NCBI GenBank assembly: GCA_002491195.1
Contig: DKVL01000064.1
Coordinates: 1 to 15,144, forward strand
Source: Lachnospiraceae bacterium UBA7179
Lineage (GTDB): Bacteria > Bacillota > Clostridia > Lachnospirales > Lachnospiraceae
Direction: 5' to 3'
Length of the DNA: 15,144 nucleotides
Within the stretch, counting starts at the first letter, position 1, and each line of letters starts with the position of its first letter. The notes under the pieces are model-generated. The model was not told where the DNA came from. It saw nothing but the letters and a program-made list of their open reading frames with translations, and searched no databases. The position numbers were made by a program, and so were the translations under genes. This document shows positions 6,330-13,134 of this stretch, piece after piece.

Positions 6330-7466
6330 ATGATTACAATATATGGAAAATACACAAATGCGATTGTTTACACGACGGACAATGAGCAGTATGCGATCGA
6401 CGATTATGCGAGAAAACAGTTACAGATGATCTGCGACCATCCAAGCTCCGCGGGCAGTAAAATCCGTGTGATGCCGGATGTGCATCCTGGCAAGGTCGGA
6501 ACGATCGGGCTGACCATGACCGTGGGTGCGTCGCTGATGCCGAATCTTGTCGGTGTGGATATCGGCTGCGGCATGACGATTGCAAAGATCAGGACAAAAG
6601 GCATGGAATGCCAGAAACTGGACACAGTCATCCGCGACAATGTCCCTGTCGGTGGGGCAGTCCGCAAGACGATCCACAAACTGAGTGATAAGACCGCGCT
6701 TCACAGACTGCACTGCTATAAGGCGATTGATGAGACAAAGGCAGAGCACAGTATCGGAACCCTGGGCGGCGGCAATCATTTTATTGAGGTGGACCGGGAT
6801 GAGGGCGGGGCGTTTTATCTTGTGATTCATTCCGGAAGCCGCCATCTTGGCATGGAAGTGACAGAGTACTATCTCAAGGAAGGTCAGAGAGTGTCACAGA
6901 TGAAGAAACAGGGTCATGCGCCGTATGACCTGACTTGTCTGGAGGGTGAGTTACTGGAACAATATCTGCATGATCTGGAAGTTGTGCAGGAATTTGCCAG
7001 ACTAAACAGGGAGGCCATGGTCGATGAGATCGTGCGCGGCATGAAATGGAAGGTGCTGGACATCGATACCTGCATACACAATTACGTTGATTTTTCGCAA
7101 AAGGTACCTGTTTTAAGAAAAGGTGCAATCAGTGCAATGGCTGGGGAGAAAGTCGTCATTCCGATCAATATGCGTGATGGGATCATTCTGGGAACCGGGC
7201 TTGGAAATGAGGACTGGAACTGTTCTGCGCCACATGGTTCCGGGCGGGTTTACAGGCGTTCTGAGGTAAAGGAGCACCATACGGTTTCCGAATTTAAGAA
7301 GGCGATGGAAGGGATTTATTCCATCTGTGTCAACAAGGACACGCTGGACGAGTCGCCGTTTGCATACCGCAATATAGAAGATATGCTGAAAGTGGTCGGT
7401 GAGACGATCACGGTGGACAAAATCATCAAACCAGTCTATAACTTCAAGGCAGGCGGGGAAAAATAG
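6330..7466 (+). CDS. rtcB: RtcB-family RNA ligase (3'-phosphate/5'-OH)
   Basis: ATG 6330 (AGAAGGA at about 6317-6323) is preferred to an earlier ATG at 6267, because the terminator lies between them. The protein is 378 aa, about the size of the short bacterial form. RtcB joins RNA 2',3'-cyclic phosphate or 3'-phosphate ends to 5'-OH ends using GTP and Mn2+. Metal and active-site motifs are all visible: MPDVHPGKVG (48-57), VDIGCG with Cys80, GGGNHF with His150, HSGSRHLG with His167, HNYVD with His250, and APHGSGR with His302, the expected guanylylated histidine. The last motif is HGSGR instead of the more common HGAGR. The next gene follows after 60 nt and is probably co-transcribed. Roles in this family are tRNA or rRNA repair; the partner archease and RtcR are not nearby. 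Confidence 0.93.
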   Translation: MITIYGKYTNAIVYTTDNEQYAIDDYARKQLQMICDHPSSAGSKIRVMPDVHPGKVGTIGLTMTVGASLMPNLVGVDIGCGMTIAKIRTKGMECQKLDTVIRDNVPVGGAVRKTIHKLSDKTALHRLHCYKAIDETKAEHSIGTLGGGNHFIEVDRDEGGAFYLVIHSGSRHLGMEVTEYYLKEGQRVSQMKKQGHAPYDLTCLEGELLEQYLHDLEVVQEFARLNREAMVDEIVRGMKWKVLDIDTCIHNYVDFSQKVPVLRKGAISAMAGEKVVIPINMRDGIILGTGLGNEDWNCSAPHGSGRVYRRSEVKEHHTVSEFKKAMEGIYSICVNKDTLDESPFAYRNIEDMLKVVGETITVDKIIKPVYNFKAGGEK

Positions 7467-7526
7467 AGAATAGCGTGTTACAGTTTGGCAAGGCTGAACT
7501 GGAATAATAGCGAAGGAGGGGGAAGC

Positions 7527-8135
7527 ATGGTCATAACAATCAGCCGGGAGACAGGCAGCGGCGGGCATACCATCGGGAAACTGCTGGCGGAAAAGCTTGG
7601 ATACGCATTTTATGACAAAGAAATCGTGGCGTCCGCGGCAAAAGAGATGGGAATTGACGAAAAACTCATACTGGAAAATGGGGAAAATATGTCTGATCAG
7701 GACTATATTGACAGAAAGAGCGGATTGATCCCGCATTATAAACAGCCGGATGTGCCCTACGAGGAAATCAAAGAAGCACAGGACAAAGTGATCAGGAGCA
7801 TTGCGGACAAAGGAAACTGTATTATCGTAGGGCGTGGCGCCGACTATATTCTCCGGGGACGCAGCGATGTGCTGAATGTATTCATTCATGCGGACATGGA
7901 GCACCGTGTCAGGAGGGTCCAGCGGCATGAAGGCGTGACTGGTCAGGAGGAGCGCATCCAAAGAGAGCTGGAGCAAAAAGACCGTTCGAGGACGATGTAC
8001 TACAGGTATTTTACAGAGAGGGAGTGGGGCAAAGTAGAGAATTATACACTTGCCCTTGATGCAGGTGTTTTCACAAAGACACAGTGCGCGGAGCTGATTG
8101 TGAAGGCGGTCGAGATGCGTGTGATAATTGAATAA
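7527..8135 (+). CDS. Cytidylate kinase-like family protein
   Basis: Start ATG 7527 is favoured by GAAGGAGGGGG (7512-7522) and because family members begin VITISRE. The protein has 202 residues. The N-terminus carries the nucleotide-binding segment SRETGSGGHTIGKLLAEKLG, a P-loop-like motif typical of this group. Other family marks are FYDKEIV (about 32-38), CIIVGRGADYIL (about 97-108) and LNVFIHA (about 115-121), followed by an Arg-rich lid-like region (RVRRVQRHEG). Real cytidylate kinases phosphorylate CMP and dCMP; this shorter paralogue group is annotated only by similarity, and its substrate is unknown. It lies 60 nt behind rtcB on the same strand with no terminator between them, so co-transcription is likely. 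Confidence 0.85.
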   Translation: MVITISRETGSGGHTIGKLLAEKLGYAFYDKEIVASAAKEMGIDEKLILENGENMSDQDYIDRKSGLIPHYKQPDVPYEEIKEAQDKVIRSIADKGNCIIVGRGADYILRGRSDVLNVFIHADMEHRVRRVQRHEGVTGQEERIQRELEQKDRSRTMYYRYFTEREWGKVENYTLALDAGVFTKTQCAELIVKAVEMRVIIE

Positions 8136-8138
8136 GGC

Positions 8139-8167
8139 TTTACACCTTTTCTATAATCTGTTATGAT
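8139..8167 (+). promoter_or_regulatory. SigmaA promoter for the small gene at 8215
   Basis: TTTACA (8139-8144), a 17-bp spacer and TATGAT (8162-8167) preceded by TGT, an extended -10. The promoter is bracketed by a 7-bp inverted repeat (ACACCTT 8142-8148, AAGGTGT 8169-8175) that could be an operator. It starts 3 nt after the kinase stop. Confidence 0.7.
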
Positions 8168-8214
8168 GAAGGTGTCACGATCAGTACAGATTAGGAATGA
8201 AAGCAGGTGATTGT

Positions 8215-8379
8215 ATGTCATTGGAAGAGCAGAAAGAAGTAGCGATTAATAGATATGTGGACTTGATGCGGATAAAAGCTCATGAGACAGGTGAAAATAA
8301 AGAGCTTGATTATCAGATCAAAGTCGCAAAAGTGAAATTATCAAGTTTTGGTATTGATTATTCGGAACTTGATTTGTGA
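8215..8379 (+). CDS. Small conserved-looking hypothetical protein, 54 aa
   Basis: Start ATG 8215 is chosen for AGGTGAT at 8204-8210; an in-frame ATG at 8197 has a poorer site. The product (MSLEEQKEVAINRYVDLMRI...) is soluble, charged and predicted mostly helical. It ends YSELDL, with no cysteine, signal peptide or membrane segment. Codon use looks native and the gene is framed by its own promoter and a strong terminator, so it is a genuine single-gene unit. I do not recognise the family and propose no function. Confidence 0.65.
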   Translation: MSLEEQKEVAINRYVDLMRIKAHETGENKELDYQIKVAKVKLSSFGIDYSELDL

Positions 8380-8403
8380 TGACAGCAGCAAGGAACGGTA
8401 AGG

Positions 8404-8447
8404 AAAAGGTGTAAGGTTACGAAATCAGGAAAGCCTTACACCTTTTT
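8404..8447 (+). terminator. Strong intrinsic terminator after the 54-aa gene
   Basis: A perfect 13-bp stem (8404-8416 with 8434-8446), a 17-nt loop and a T run at 8443-8447. The 3' arm GCCTTACACCTTTTT (8433-8447) nearly repeats 8137-8151 at the promoter of the same gene (13 of 15 positions). It separates this unit from leuS. Confidence 0.85.
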
Positions 8448-8474
8448 GATGCAAAGACTGCTTAGAAATAAAAC

Positions 8475-8503
8475 TTGCAATATAAAAACGATTGCGATAC
8501 AAT
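8475..8503 (+). promoter_or_regulatory. leuS: SigmaA promoter of leuS
   Basis: TTGCAA (8475-8480), a 17-bp spacer and TACAAT (8498-8503). This leaves a leader of about 75 nt before ATG 8587. The leader contains no T-box motif, tRNA-binding bulge or terminator, so T-box control, common for clostridial synthetase genes, is not seen here. Confidence 0.65.
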
Positions 8504-8586
8504 AACTCATGAATGTAGTATCGACAGAAAAGGATCGAAAAATAAACAGCTTTAATGATATAGAGCGTTGAAAAGGAGCAAGAGAG

Positions 8587-11001
8587 ATGAGTAAAGAGTA
8601 TTCTCCAAAGGACATTGAGAAAAAATGGCAGGATATCTGGGACAGGGAGGAGGCCTTCAAGGTCGGTGTGGATCACACAAAGCCGAAGTACTATGCGCTG
8701 GTAGAGTTCCCGTATCCGTCAGGGCAGGGACTTCACGTGGGACATCCGAGACCATACACAGCGATGGACATCGTGTCGAGAAAGCGCAGGATGCAGGGCT
8801 ATAATGTATTGTTTCCGATGGGCTGGGACGCGTTCGGACTGCCGACGGAAAACTATGCGATCAAGAACAAGATTCACCCAAAGATCGTCACAAAAAATAA
8901 TGTGGAGCATTTTAAGAACCAGCTGAAAGCGCTCGGCTATTCGTTTGATTGGTCAAAGGAAGTAAACACGACAGACGAGAAGTATTATAAGTGGACGCAG
9001 TGGATCTTCCTGCAGCTGTTCAAGAAAGGGCTTGCATACAAGAGCGAGATGCCGATCAACTTCTGTACTTCCTGCAAAGTAGGGCTTGCAAACGAAGAAG
9101 TTGTGAACGGCGTGTGTGAGCGCTGCGGTTCCGAGGTCATCAGAAAGATGCAGTCTCAGTGGATGCTCAAGATCACGGACTACGCTGACAAGCTGATTGA
9201 AGGTCTCGACCATGTGGATTATATCGAGAAGGTAAAAGTCTCCCAGAAAAACTGGATCGGACGTTCCGAGGGAGCCGAGGTCAACTTTAAATTAAAGGAC
9301 AAGGATGAGACGCTTGTCATCTACACGACGAGACCAGACACCTTGTTCGGCGCTACGTACATGGTAATCTCTCCAGAGCATCCTCTGATTGAGAAATATC
9401 GAGATGAGATCGAAAATTATGAGGAGATCGCAGCTTACCGTGAGCAGGCTTCCAGAAAATCCGACTTTGAGCGCACAGAGCTCGCAAAGGACAAGACTGG
9501 TGTGTGCATCAAGGGGATTTCGGCGGTCAATCCGGTCAACAACAAAGAAATTCCGGTATGGGTGTCCGATTATGTACTGATGTCGTATGGTACTGGTGCG
9601 ATCATGGCGGTTCCGGCACATGACTCAAGAGACTGGGATTTTGCCAAGAAGTTCGGACTTCCCATTATAGAAGTGGTAGCTGGCGGCGATGTGCAGAATG
9701 AGGCGTTTACAGATGTTGCGACTGGAAAGCTCTGCAATTCTGACTTTTTGGACGGCATGGAGGTAAAGGACGCAAAGGCGGCCATGATAAAGTGGCTCGA
9801 GGAAAAGGGAATCGGGCATAAGAAGGTCAACTTCAAGCTCCGCGACTGGGTATTCTCCCGTCAGCGTTACTGGGGCGAACCTATTCCGATTGTCAAATGT
9901 CCCTGCTGCGGATATGTTCCTCTTGATGAGAGTGAGCTTCCGTTAAAGCTTCCGGAGGTGGAGAGTTATATGCCAACTGATACTGGCGAGTCACCGCTTG
10001 CGGCAATGCGCGACTGGGTGGAAACGACCTGTCCGAAATGCGGCGGCAAGGCGGAGCGAGAGACGGATACCATGCCGCAGTGGGCTGGCTCTTCCTGGTA
10101 TTTCTTAAGATATACCGATCCGGACAATGACAAGGAATTTGCATCAAAGGAAGCGTTAGAGTACTGGATGCCGGTGGATTGGTATAATGGTGGTATGGAG
10201 CACACGACACTGCATCTGCTCTATTCAAGATTCTGGCACAGGTTCCTTTATGACCAGAATTTAGTGCCGTGCAGTGAGCCTTACAGGAAACGTACTTCCC
10301 ATGGCATGATTCTCGGTGAAAACGGTGAGAAGATGTCCAAGTCGAGAGGAAATGTAGTCAATCCTGACGATGTGGTAAATGAGTTTGGCGCAGATACACT
10401 GCGAACTTACGAGATGTTCATCGGGGCATTTGACCTGAGCGCGGCATGGAGCATGGAAGGTGTGAAAGGATGCAGACGTTTCCTTGAACGTGTCTGGAAG
10501 CTGCAGGATATGCTGGTTGATGGCGAGGGCTACCGCCCAGAGATGGAGACGAAGATCCACCAGACGATCAAGAAAGTGTCCAATGACTTTGAGGGATTGA
10601 AATTCAACACGGCGATTGCGGCAATGATGGCGCTTGTCAATGATTTCTACAAGGCAAACAGCATCACAAAGGGCGAGTATGCGACTCTGATCTTACTGCT
10701 CAATCCGGTAGCACCGCACATGACAGAGGAGCTCTGGGAGATGTACTTCGGAAACGGCAGGGCTTACCAGCAAAAGTGGCCGGAGTATGACGAGGCAAAG
10801 ACAGTGGAGTCCACGGTGGAGATCGCGGTGCAGATCAACGGCAAAGTGAAGGCGACGCTGATGGTCGGACTTGATGAGGATGAGGCGTCTGTGAAGGAAA
10901 AGGCGCATACAATTCCTGTGATCGCAGAGCTCACAGCAGGAAAAAATATCGTAAAGGAGATCTATGTGAAGGGCAGAATCCTGAACATTGTGGCAAAATA
11001 A
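8587..11001 (+). CDS. leuS: Leucyl-tRNA synthetase
   Basis: An 804-residue cytoplasmic class I aminoacyl-tRNA synthetase that charges tRNA-Leu with leucine using ATP. Visible features in order: HVGH, the HIGH signature (50-53); a zinc-type cluster CTSCKVGL...CERCGSEV (about 160-185); the CP1 editing domain starting near TTRPDTLFGATY (about 240) with GTGAIMAVPAHD (about 337-348); a second Cys cluster CPCCGYV...CPKCGGK (about 438-486); KMSKS (582-586); the helical anticodon-binding domain (about 590-760); and a C-terminal tail ending VKGRILNIVAK. Length is normal for the bacterial enzyme. Start ATG 8587 follows AAAGGAG at about 8571-8578. The stop codon overlaps the next ATG by 1 nt (TAATG), so the next ORF is probably translated by termination-reinitiation. 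Confidence 0.97.
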   Translation: MSKEYSPKDIEKKWQDIWDREEAFKVGVDHTKPKYYALVEFPYPSGQGLHVGHPRPYTAMDIVSRKRRMQGYNVLFPMGWDAFGLPTENYAIKNKIHPKIVTKNNVEHFKNQLKALGYSFDWSKEVNTTDEKYYKWTQWIFLQLFKKGLAYKSEMPINFCTSCKVGLANEEVVNGVCERCGSEVIRKMQSQWMLKITDYADKLIEGLDHVDYIEKVKVSQKNWIGRSEGAEVNFKLKDKDETLVIYTTRPDTLFGATYMVISPEHPLIEKYRDEIENYEEIAAYREQASRKSDFERTELAKDKTGVCIKGISAVNPVNNKEIPVWVSDYVLMSYGTGAIMAVPAHDSRDWDFAKKFGLPIIEVVAGGDVQNEAFTDVATGKLCNSDFLDGMEVKDAKAAMIKWLEEKGIGHKKVNFKLRDWVFSRQRYWGEPIPIVKCPCCGYVPLDESELPLKLPEVESYMPTDTGESPLAAMRDWVETTCPKCGGKAERETDTMPQWAGSSWYFLRYTDPDNDKEFASKEALEYWMPVDWYNGGMEHTTLHLLYSRFWHRFLYDQNLVPCSEPYRKRTSHGMILGENGEKMSKSRGNVVNPDDVVNEFGADTLRTYEMFIGAFDLSAAWSMEGVKGCRRFLERVWKLQDMLVDGEGYRPEMETKIHQTIKKVSNDFEGLKFNTAIAAMMALVNDFYKANSITKGEYATLILLLNPVAPHMTEELWEMYFGNGRAYQQKWPEYDEAKTVESTVEIAVQINGKVKATLMVGLDEDEASVKEKAHTIPVIAELTAGKNIVKEIYVKGRILNIVAK

Positions 11002-11714
11002 TGGTTAACTATTGTTTGGTGCCGATGAATCACAGGGAAATCGAATACAATGCAAAAAAGCTGTCGGGGTGCGAGATCCCCGACAGTTTCGTGTGCGATA
11101 AAGCGCTGTTATCATGGTTGGACGAGACAGGGAAACACGTGTTTGACGATGACCTTGTGATGGATTATGGTACAGACTGTCTGAGGCTTTATCTGTTATT
11201 TGAAAAAACGCCCGTGGAAAATGACGCTCCTTACTACGACAGCTGGCAGGAGGGAGCTCTGGAAGGCATTTACAAGTTTCTTGGCAGATACAGACGGATG
11301 ATTCTCGCCGCGGATGAGTGGAACAGGCGTGGAAATTATAATGAAGAAACGCTTTCGCAGACAGGCATCGACAGGATGAGGCGGGCAATGGAAGATACAG
11401 CGGCAAAAATCAGAAGGTGCATCATCCGGGGGAATACCATGCCCAACAGGCATCACATTGTGTCAGCGATGATGGAGCTTTTGAATGTATATCAAAAAGA
11501 ATTGAAAATAGGTGCGGTTATAACCTCATTTCATACCCATGCAATCGAGACCGCGGTTCCACATGGAGATGTGATGTGTGAAACAGAGATTGGCCAGAGT
11601 CAGGTTGACAGACGGAATCCTGGTGTGACAAAGCTGTGTGAAGATTTTGTGATACTAATGGCGCCATATGCGCCAGATTTGTCCAAAATATTATGGGAAT
11701 CCATCAATCTATAA
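11001..11714 (+). CDS. LeuRS anticodon-binding-domain paralogue without catalytic core
   Basis: A 237-residue protein whose ATG shares one base with the leuS stop. I see no HIGH motif, KMSKS motif or editing domain. Residues 49-105 (DDDLVMDYGTDCLRLYLLF..., ...GIYKFLGRYRRMIL) match the LeuRS stretch just after KMSKS in the neighbouring gene (DDVVNEFGADTLRTYEMF..., ...KGCRRFLERVWKLQ). Residues 154-167 (VSAMMELLN) and 214-235 (EDFVILMAPYAPDLSKILWE) match LeuRS AAMMALVND and ILLLNPVAPHMTEELWE in the same order. It therefore looks like a free-standing copy of the helical anticodon-binding domain lacking the LeuRS C-terminal tail. Possible roles are tRNA-Leu binding or modulation of LeuRS, or a decaying duplicate. 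The open frame and coupling favour a maintained gene. The function is unproven. Confidence 0.75.
   Translation: MVNYCLVPMNHREIEYNAKKLSGCEIPDSFVCDKALLSWLDETGKHVFDDDLVMDYGTDCLRLYLLFEKTPVENDAPYYDSWQEGALEGIYKFLGRYRRMILAADEWNRRGNYNEETLSQTGIDRMRRAMEDTAAKIRRCIIRGNTMPNRHHIVSAMMELLNVYQKELKIGAVITSFHTHAIETAVPHGDVMCETEIGQSQVDRRNPGVTKLCEDFVILMAPYAPDLSKILWESINL
11058..11089 (+). other. GC-rich hairpin inside the start of the LeuRS-like ORF
   Basis: A perfect 9-bp stem (CTGTCGGGG 11061-11069 with CCCCGACAG 11078-11086), extendable to 12 bp with AAG/TTT, and an 8-nt loop. It lies 57 nt into the coding region, only about 60 nt after the leuS stop. TTTCGTG follows, a poor U-tract. It could be a relic or partial leuS terminator, or a pause or stability element. 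Confidence 0.6.
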
Positions 11715-11716
11715 AG

Positions 11717-11745
11717 GACTCCACACCAAATACGGGAGTCGCTTT
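11717..11745. terminator. Weak bidirectional terminator at the convergent junction
   Basis: A 6-bp stem (GACTCC 11717-11722 with GGAGTC 11735-11740) followed by GCTTT, located between the LeuRS-like gene and the convergent minus-strand gene ending at 11770. The short stem and weak U-tract make it a modest candidate for either direction. Confidence 0.4.
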
Positions 11746-11769
11746 ATAAGATCTATCCTTTACGATTCC

Positions 11770-12069
11770 TTACCGGGATTGGAAAAAGGAGGAGATTTTC
11801 TGCATCTTATCAATATCATCGGAAGTTGAATATTTTTTCAGAACAGAAAAAATAAGCGATACTTCCTCCTTTTGGAAAGTGATATTGTTTTCTCTGCTCA
11901 GACTGTTCAGGGAGAGAAGAAACGCCATCATTTTTTTCTGTCGTTCCTGCGGCGTTCCGCTTTTGTTGATGGAAGTGCTCTGTACAAACATTTTGTCGAG
12001 AAAGTCCAGTTTGGCTCTGTCGATATTCTTTAGTTCCGGATCATTCATCCATTCATTGCTGCTTTCCAT
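11770..12069 (-). CDS. Small helical hypothetical protein, 99 aa
   Basis: The start is taken at the ATG at 12069, with GGAGG 8 nt upstream; a TTG-initiated extension to 12084 would place the start on the Shine-Dalgarno itself. The protein is soluble, charged, predicted helical and Ser/Lys/Met-rich, with no signal peptide or cysteine. Its core (LDFLDKMFVQSTSI, AFLLSLNSLSREN, LIFSVLKKYSTSDDI) suggests a helical bundle. It overlaps the end of the upstream gene by 17 nt, so the two are co-transcribed and translationally coupled and probably act together. I do not recognise the family. A sigmaE-like promoter upstream of the pair hints at expression in sporulation (inference). Confidence 0.65.
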   Translation of the reverse strand: MESSNEWMNDPELKNIDRAKLDFLDKMFVQSTSINKSGTPQERQKKMMAFLLSLNSLSRENNITFQKEEVSLIFSVLKKYSTSDDIDKMQKISSFFQSR

Positions 12070-12583
12070 TGTCATTTCCTCCAAATAGTTTCATCATTTC
12101 CATGATTTCGTTGATGTTGAATCCGTTTGCGCTATCGCCTCCGGATGACAGGTTTTCCATCACAGAGCCAAGATCCATATTGGAATTCAGATCGGGGTTG
12201 AGTGTCTGGAAGAGTTCCATCATCTGCTGCATTTCGCGCACATTTTTCATTGTCCTGATTGCAGACAGGATCTGATTAAAACTTTTTTCCTCGCCTGGGG
12301 CAAGGTATTTGTGAATGGCTTTATAGATATTTTCAAGATTTTCTGCCATGTCAGTTTTTGCTTTTGTGTCAGTGTCTAAACTGCTGGCATGGATTCCGCT
12401 TGTAAAGTTGGGAGTACCTCTGCCAATCTGTGACAGTGTATACTGTAATTCCATATATTTGATCAGGGCAGGCAGCATCCGTAAGCTATCGTTGTCCATA
12501 AAGGGCAGAAGAGACTTTAAGATCTGGATGTGATTCGTGGTATAGAAGTGGTCAAAAGCCAGCACGTAATCGTTATCCTCCAT
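12053..12583 (-). CDS. Helical hypothetical protein, 176 aa
   Basis: The start is at the ATG at 12583, with TGGAGG (plus-strand 12591-12596) 7 nt upstream; the in-frame extension to 12616 would run into a palindrome and lacks a ribosome site. The N-terminal 60 residues look like a conserved helical domain (FDHFYTTNHIQILKSLLPFM, LPALIKYMELQYTLS). The middle is helical (NIYKAIHKYLAP, ILSAIRTMKNVREMQQMMELFQTL) and the C-terminus is Met/Gly/Asn-rich. No signal, membrane segment or catalytic motif is seen. It is the first gene of a two-gene minus-strand operon. I have the impression that similar TTNHIQ...LLP proteins occur in other clostridia as hypotheticals but cannot verify that. The function is unknown. 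Confidence 0.7.
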   Translation of the reverse strand: MEDNDYVLAFDHFYTTNHIQILKSLLPFMDNDSLRMLPALIKYMELQYTLSQIGRGTPNFTSGIHASSLDTDTKAKTDMAENLENIYKAIHKYLAPGEEKSFNQILSAIRTMKNVREMQQMMELFQTLNPDLNSNMDLGSVMENLSSGGDSANGFNINEIMEMMKLFGGNDNGKQQ

Positions 12584-12602
12584 AATGAACCTCCATTTTT
12601 TG

Positions 12603-12635
12603 GGAACCGTTAACAAGTTATTTGTTAACGGTTCC
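12603..12635 (-). repeat. Perfect 14-bp inverted repeat in the leader of the minus operon
   Basis: GGAACCGTTAACAA (12603-12616) and its exact reverse complement (12622-12635) are separated by 5 nt. On the minus strand it lies between the putative promoter and the ribosome binding site, so it would form a hairpin at the very 5' end of the mRNA. No U-tract follows on the minus strand, so it is not a terminator for that direction. Alternatives are an mRNA-stabilising stem or a regulator's operator. Confidence 0.75.
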
Positions 12636-12647
12636 TTACCTTAATCA

Positions 12648-12676
12648 TATATATGAAATTCTGATATTTAATATTA
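12648..12676 (-). promoter_or_regulatory. SigmaE-like promoter of the two-gene minus operon
   Basis: Read on the minus strand: TAATATT (12676-12670), 14 nt, then CATATATA (12655-12648). The -35 fits the Bacillus sigmaE consensus KMATATT exactly; the -10 fits CATACAnT except at two positions. The expected start site near 12641 leaves a leader of about 58 nt. The region is AT-rich, so chance similarity is possible, and no good sigmaA pair is evident. Confidence 0.4.
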
Positions 12677-12684
12677 CAGTGTGA

Positions 12685-12708
12685 GAGGGCCCGCATATGC
12701 GGACCCTC
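12685..12708 (-). terminator. Hairpin after the Cys-rich gene, likely minus-strand terminator
   Basis: A 10-bp stem (12685-12694 with 12699-12708) and loop ATAT. One position is a C-A mismatch if read on the plus strand but a G-U pair in minus-strand RNA, which argues that it acts in the minus transcript. It lies 14 nt past the Cys-rich gene's stop. The U-tract is poor, so termination may be incomplete. Confidence 0.5.
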
Positions 12709-12721
12709 AGGGATTAGAACA

Positions 12722-13000
12722 TTAGCAGCATCCGCATCCGTTGCCGCATCCGCCGCAGCAGAAGAGCAGGATCAGAATCCAGATCCAGTTGCCGCATCCG
12801 CTGTTGTTGTTCTCGCATCCGCAGCCGCATCCACTGTTGTTAAACAATGAAGTACCATTGCCGCATCCGCCACAGCAGAAGAGCAGGATCAAAATCCAGA
12901 TCCAGTTGCCGCATCCGTTGTTGTTGTTGCATCCGCAGCCACAATCCGGCATTGTATTTGTTTGGTTGCATCCGCAATGACTTGCTGATAATTCACTCAT
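12722..13000 (-). CDS. Cys/Gly-rich small protein with two repeated hydrophobic units
   Basis: A 92-residue protein starting at the ATG at 13000, with GGAGG at plus-strand 13010-13014. It has a short polar N-terminus (MSELSASHCGCNQTN), then two nearly identical modules, each Cys/Gly/Asn-rich followed by the hydrophobic stretch GNWIWILILLFCCGGCGNG. It ends in GCGCC. About 20 cysteines occur in a GCG/CCGGCG pattern. The 10-residue hydrophobic core is short for a membrane span but could insert or aggregate. The composition recalls small Gly/Cys-rich spore-surface or coat proteins, and the sigmaK-like promoter upstream agrees with this; both are inference. There is no recognised domain and no signal peptide. 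Confidence 0.65.
   Translation of the reverse strand: MSELSASHCGCNQTNTMPDCGCGCNNNNGCGNWIWILILLFCCGGCGNGTSLFNNSGCGCGCENNNSGCGNWIWILILLFCCGGCGNGCGCC
12741..12927 (-). repeat. Tandem 70-bp duplication within the Cys-rich gene
   Basis: Copies at 12741-12810 and 12858-12927 are 67 of 70 bases identical (117-bp offset, a multiple of 3). They encode the two hydrophobic-Cys modules. The few differences are silent or near-silent, pointing to recent duplication or gene conversion. Confidence 0.85.
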
Positions 13001-13031
13001 GTTGAGTACCTCCGAAGAAGTTCATTTGCTA

Positions 13032-13059
13032 TACTATATGACAGAGTGAAGAAAGTGTT
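13032..13059 (-). promoter_or_regulatory. SigmaK-like promoter of the Cys-rich gene
   Basis: On the minus strand AAC (13059-13057) is followed by 16 nt and CATATAGTA (13040-13032), fitting the mother-cell sigmaK pattern AC...CATAnnnTA. The start site would be near 13025, leaving a leader of about 25 nt that holds the GGAGG. A sigmaA reading (TATAGT with a poor GGAACA -35) is weaker. Confidence 0.45.
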
Positions 13060-13134
13060 CCAATAAAATGGTCTTCTGCATTTTGCAAATATAAGAAAAA
13101 ATATCTGAAATTGTTATAAAATTATAAAAAACAC

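Noticed and set aside
8448..8586. T-box riboswitch in front of leuS
   Set aside because: The leader after the promoter is only about 80 nt and has no T-box sequence, antiterminator or terminator.
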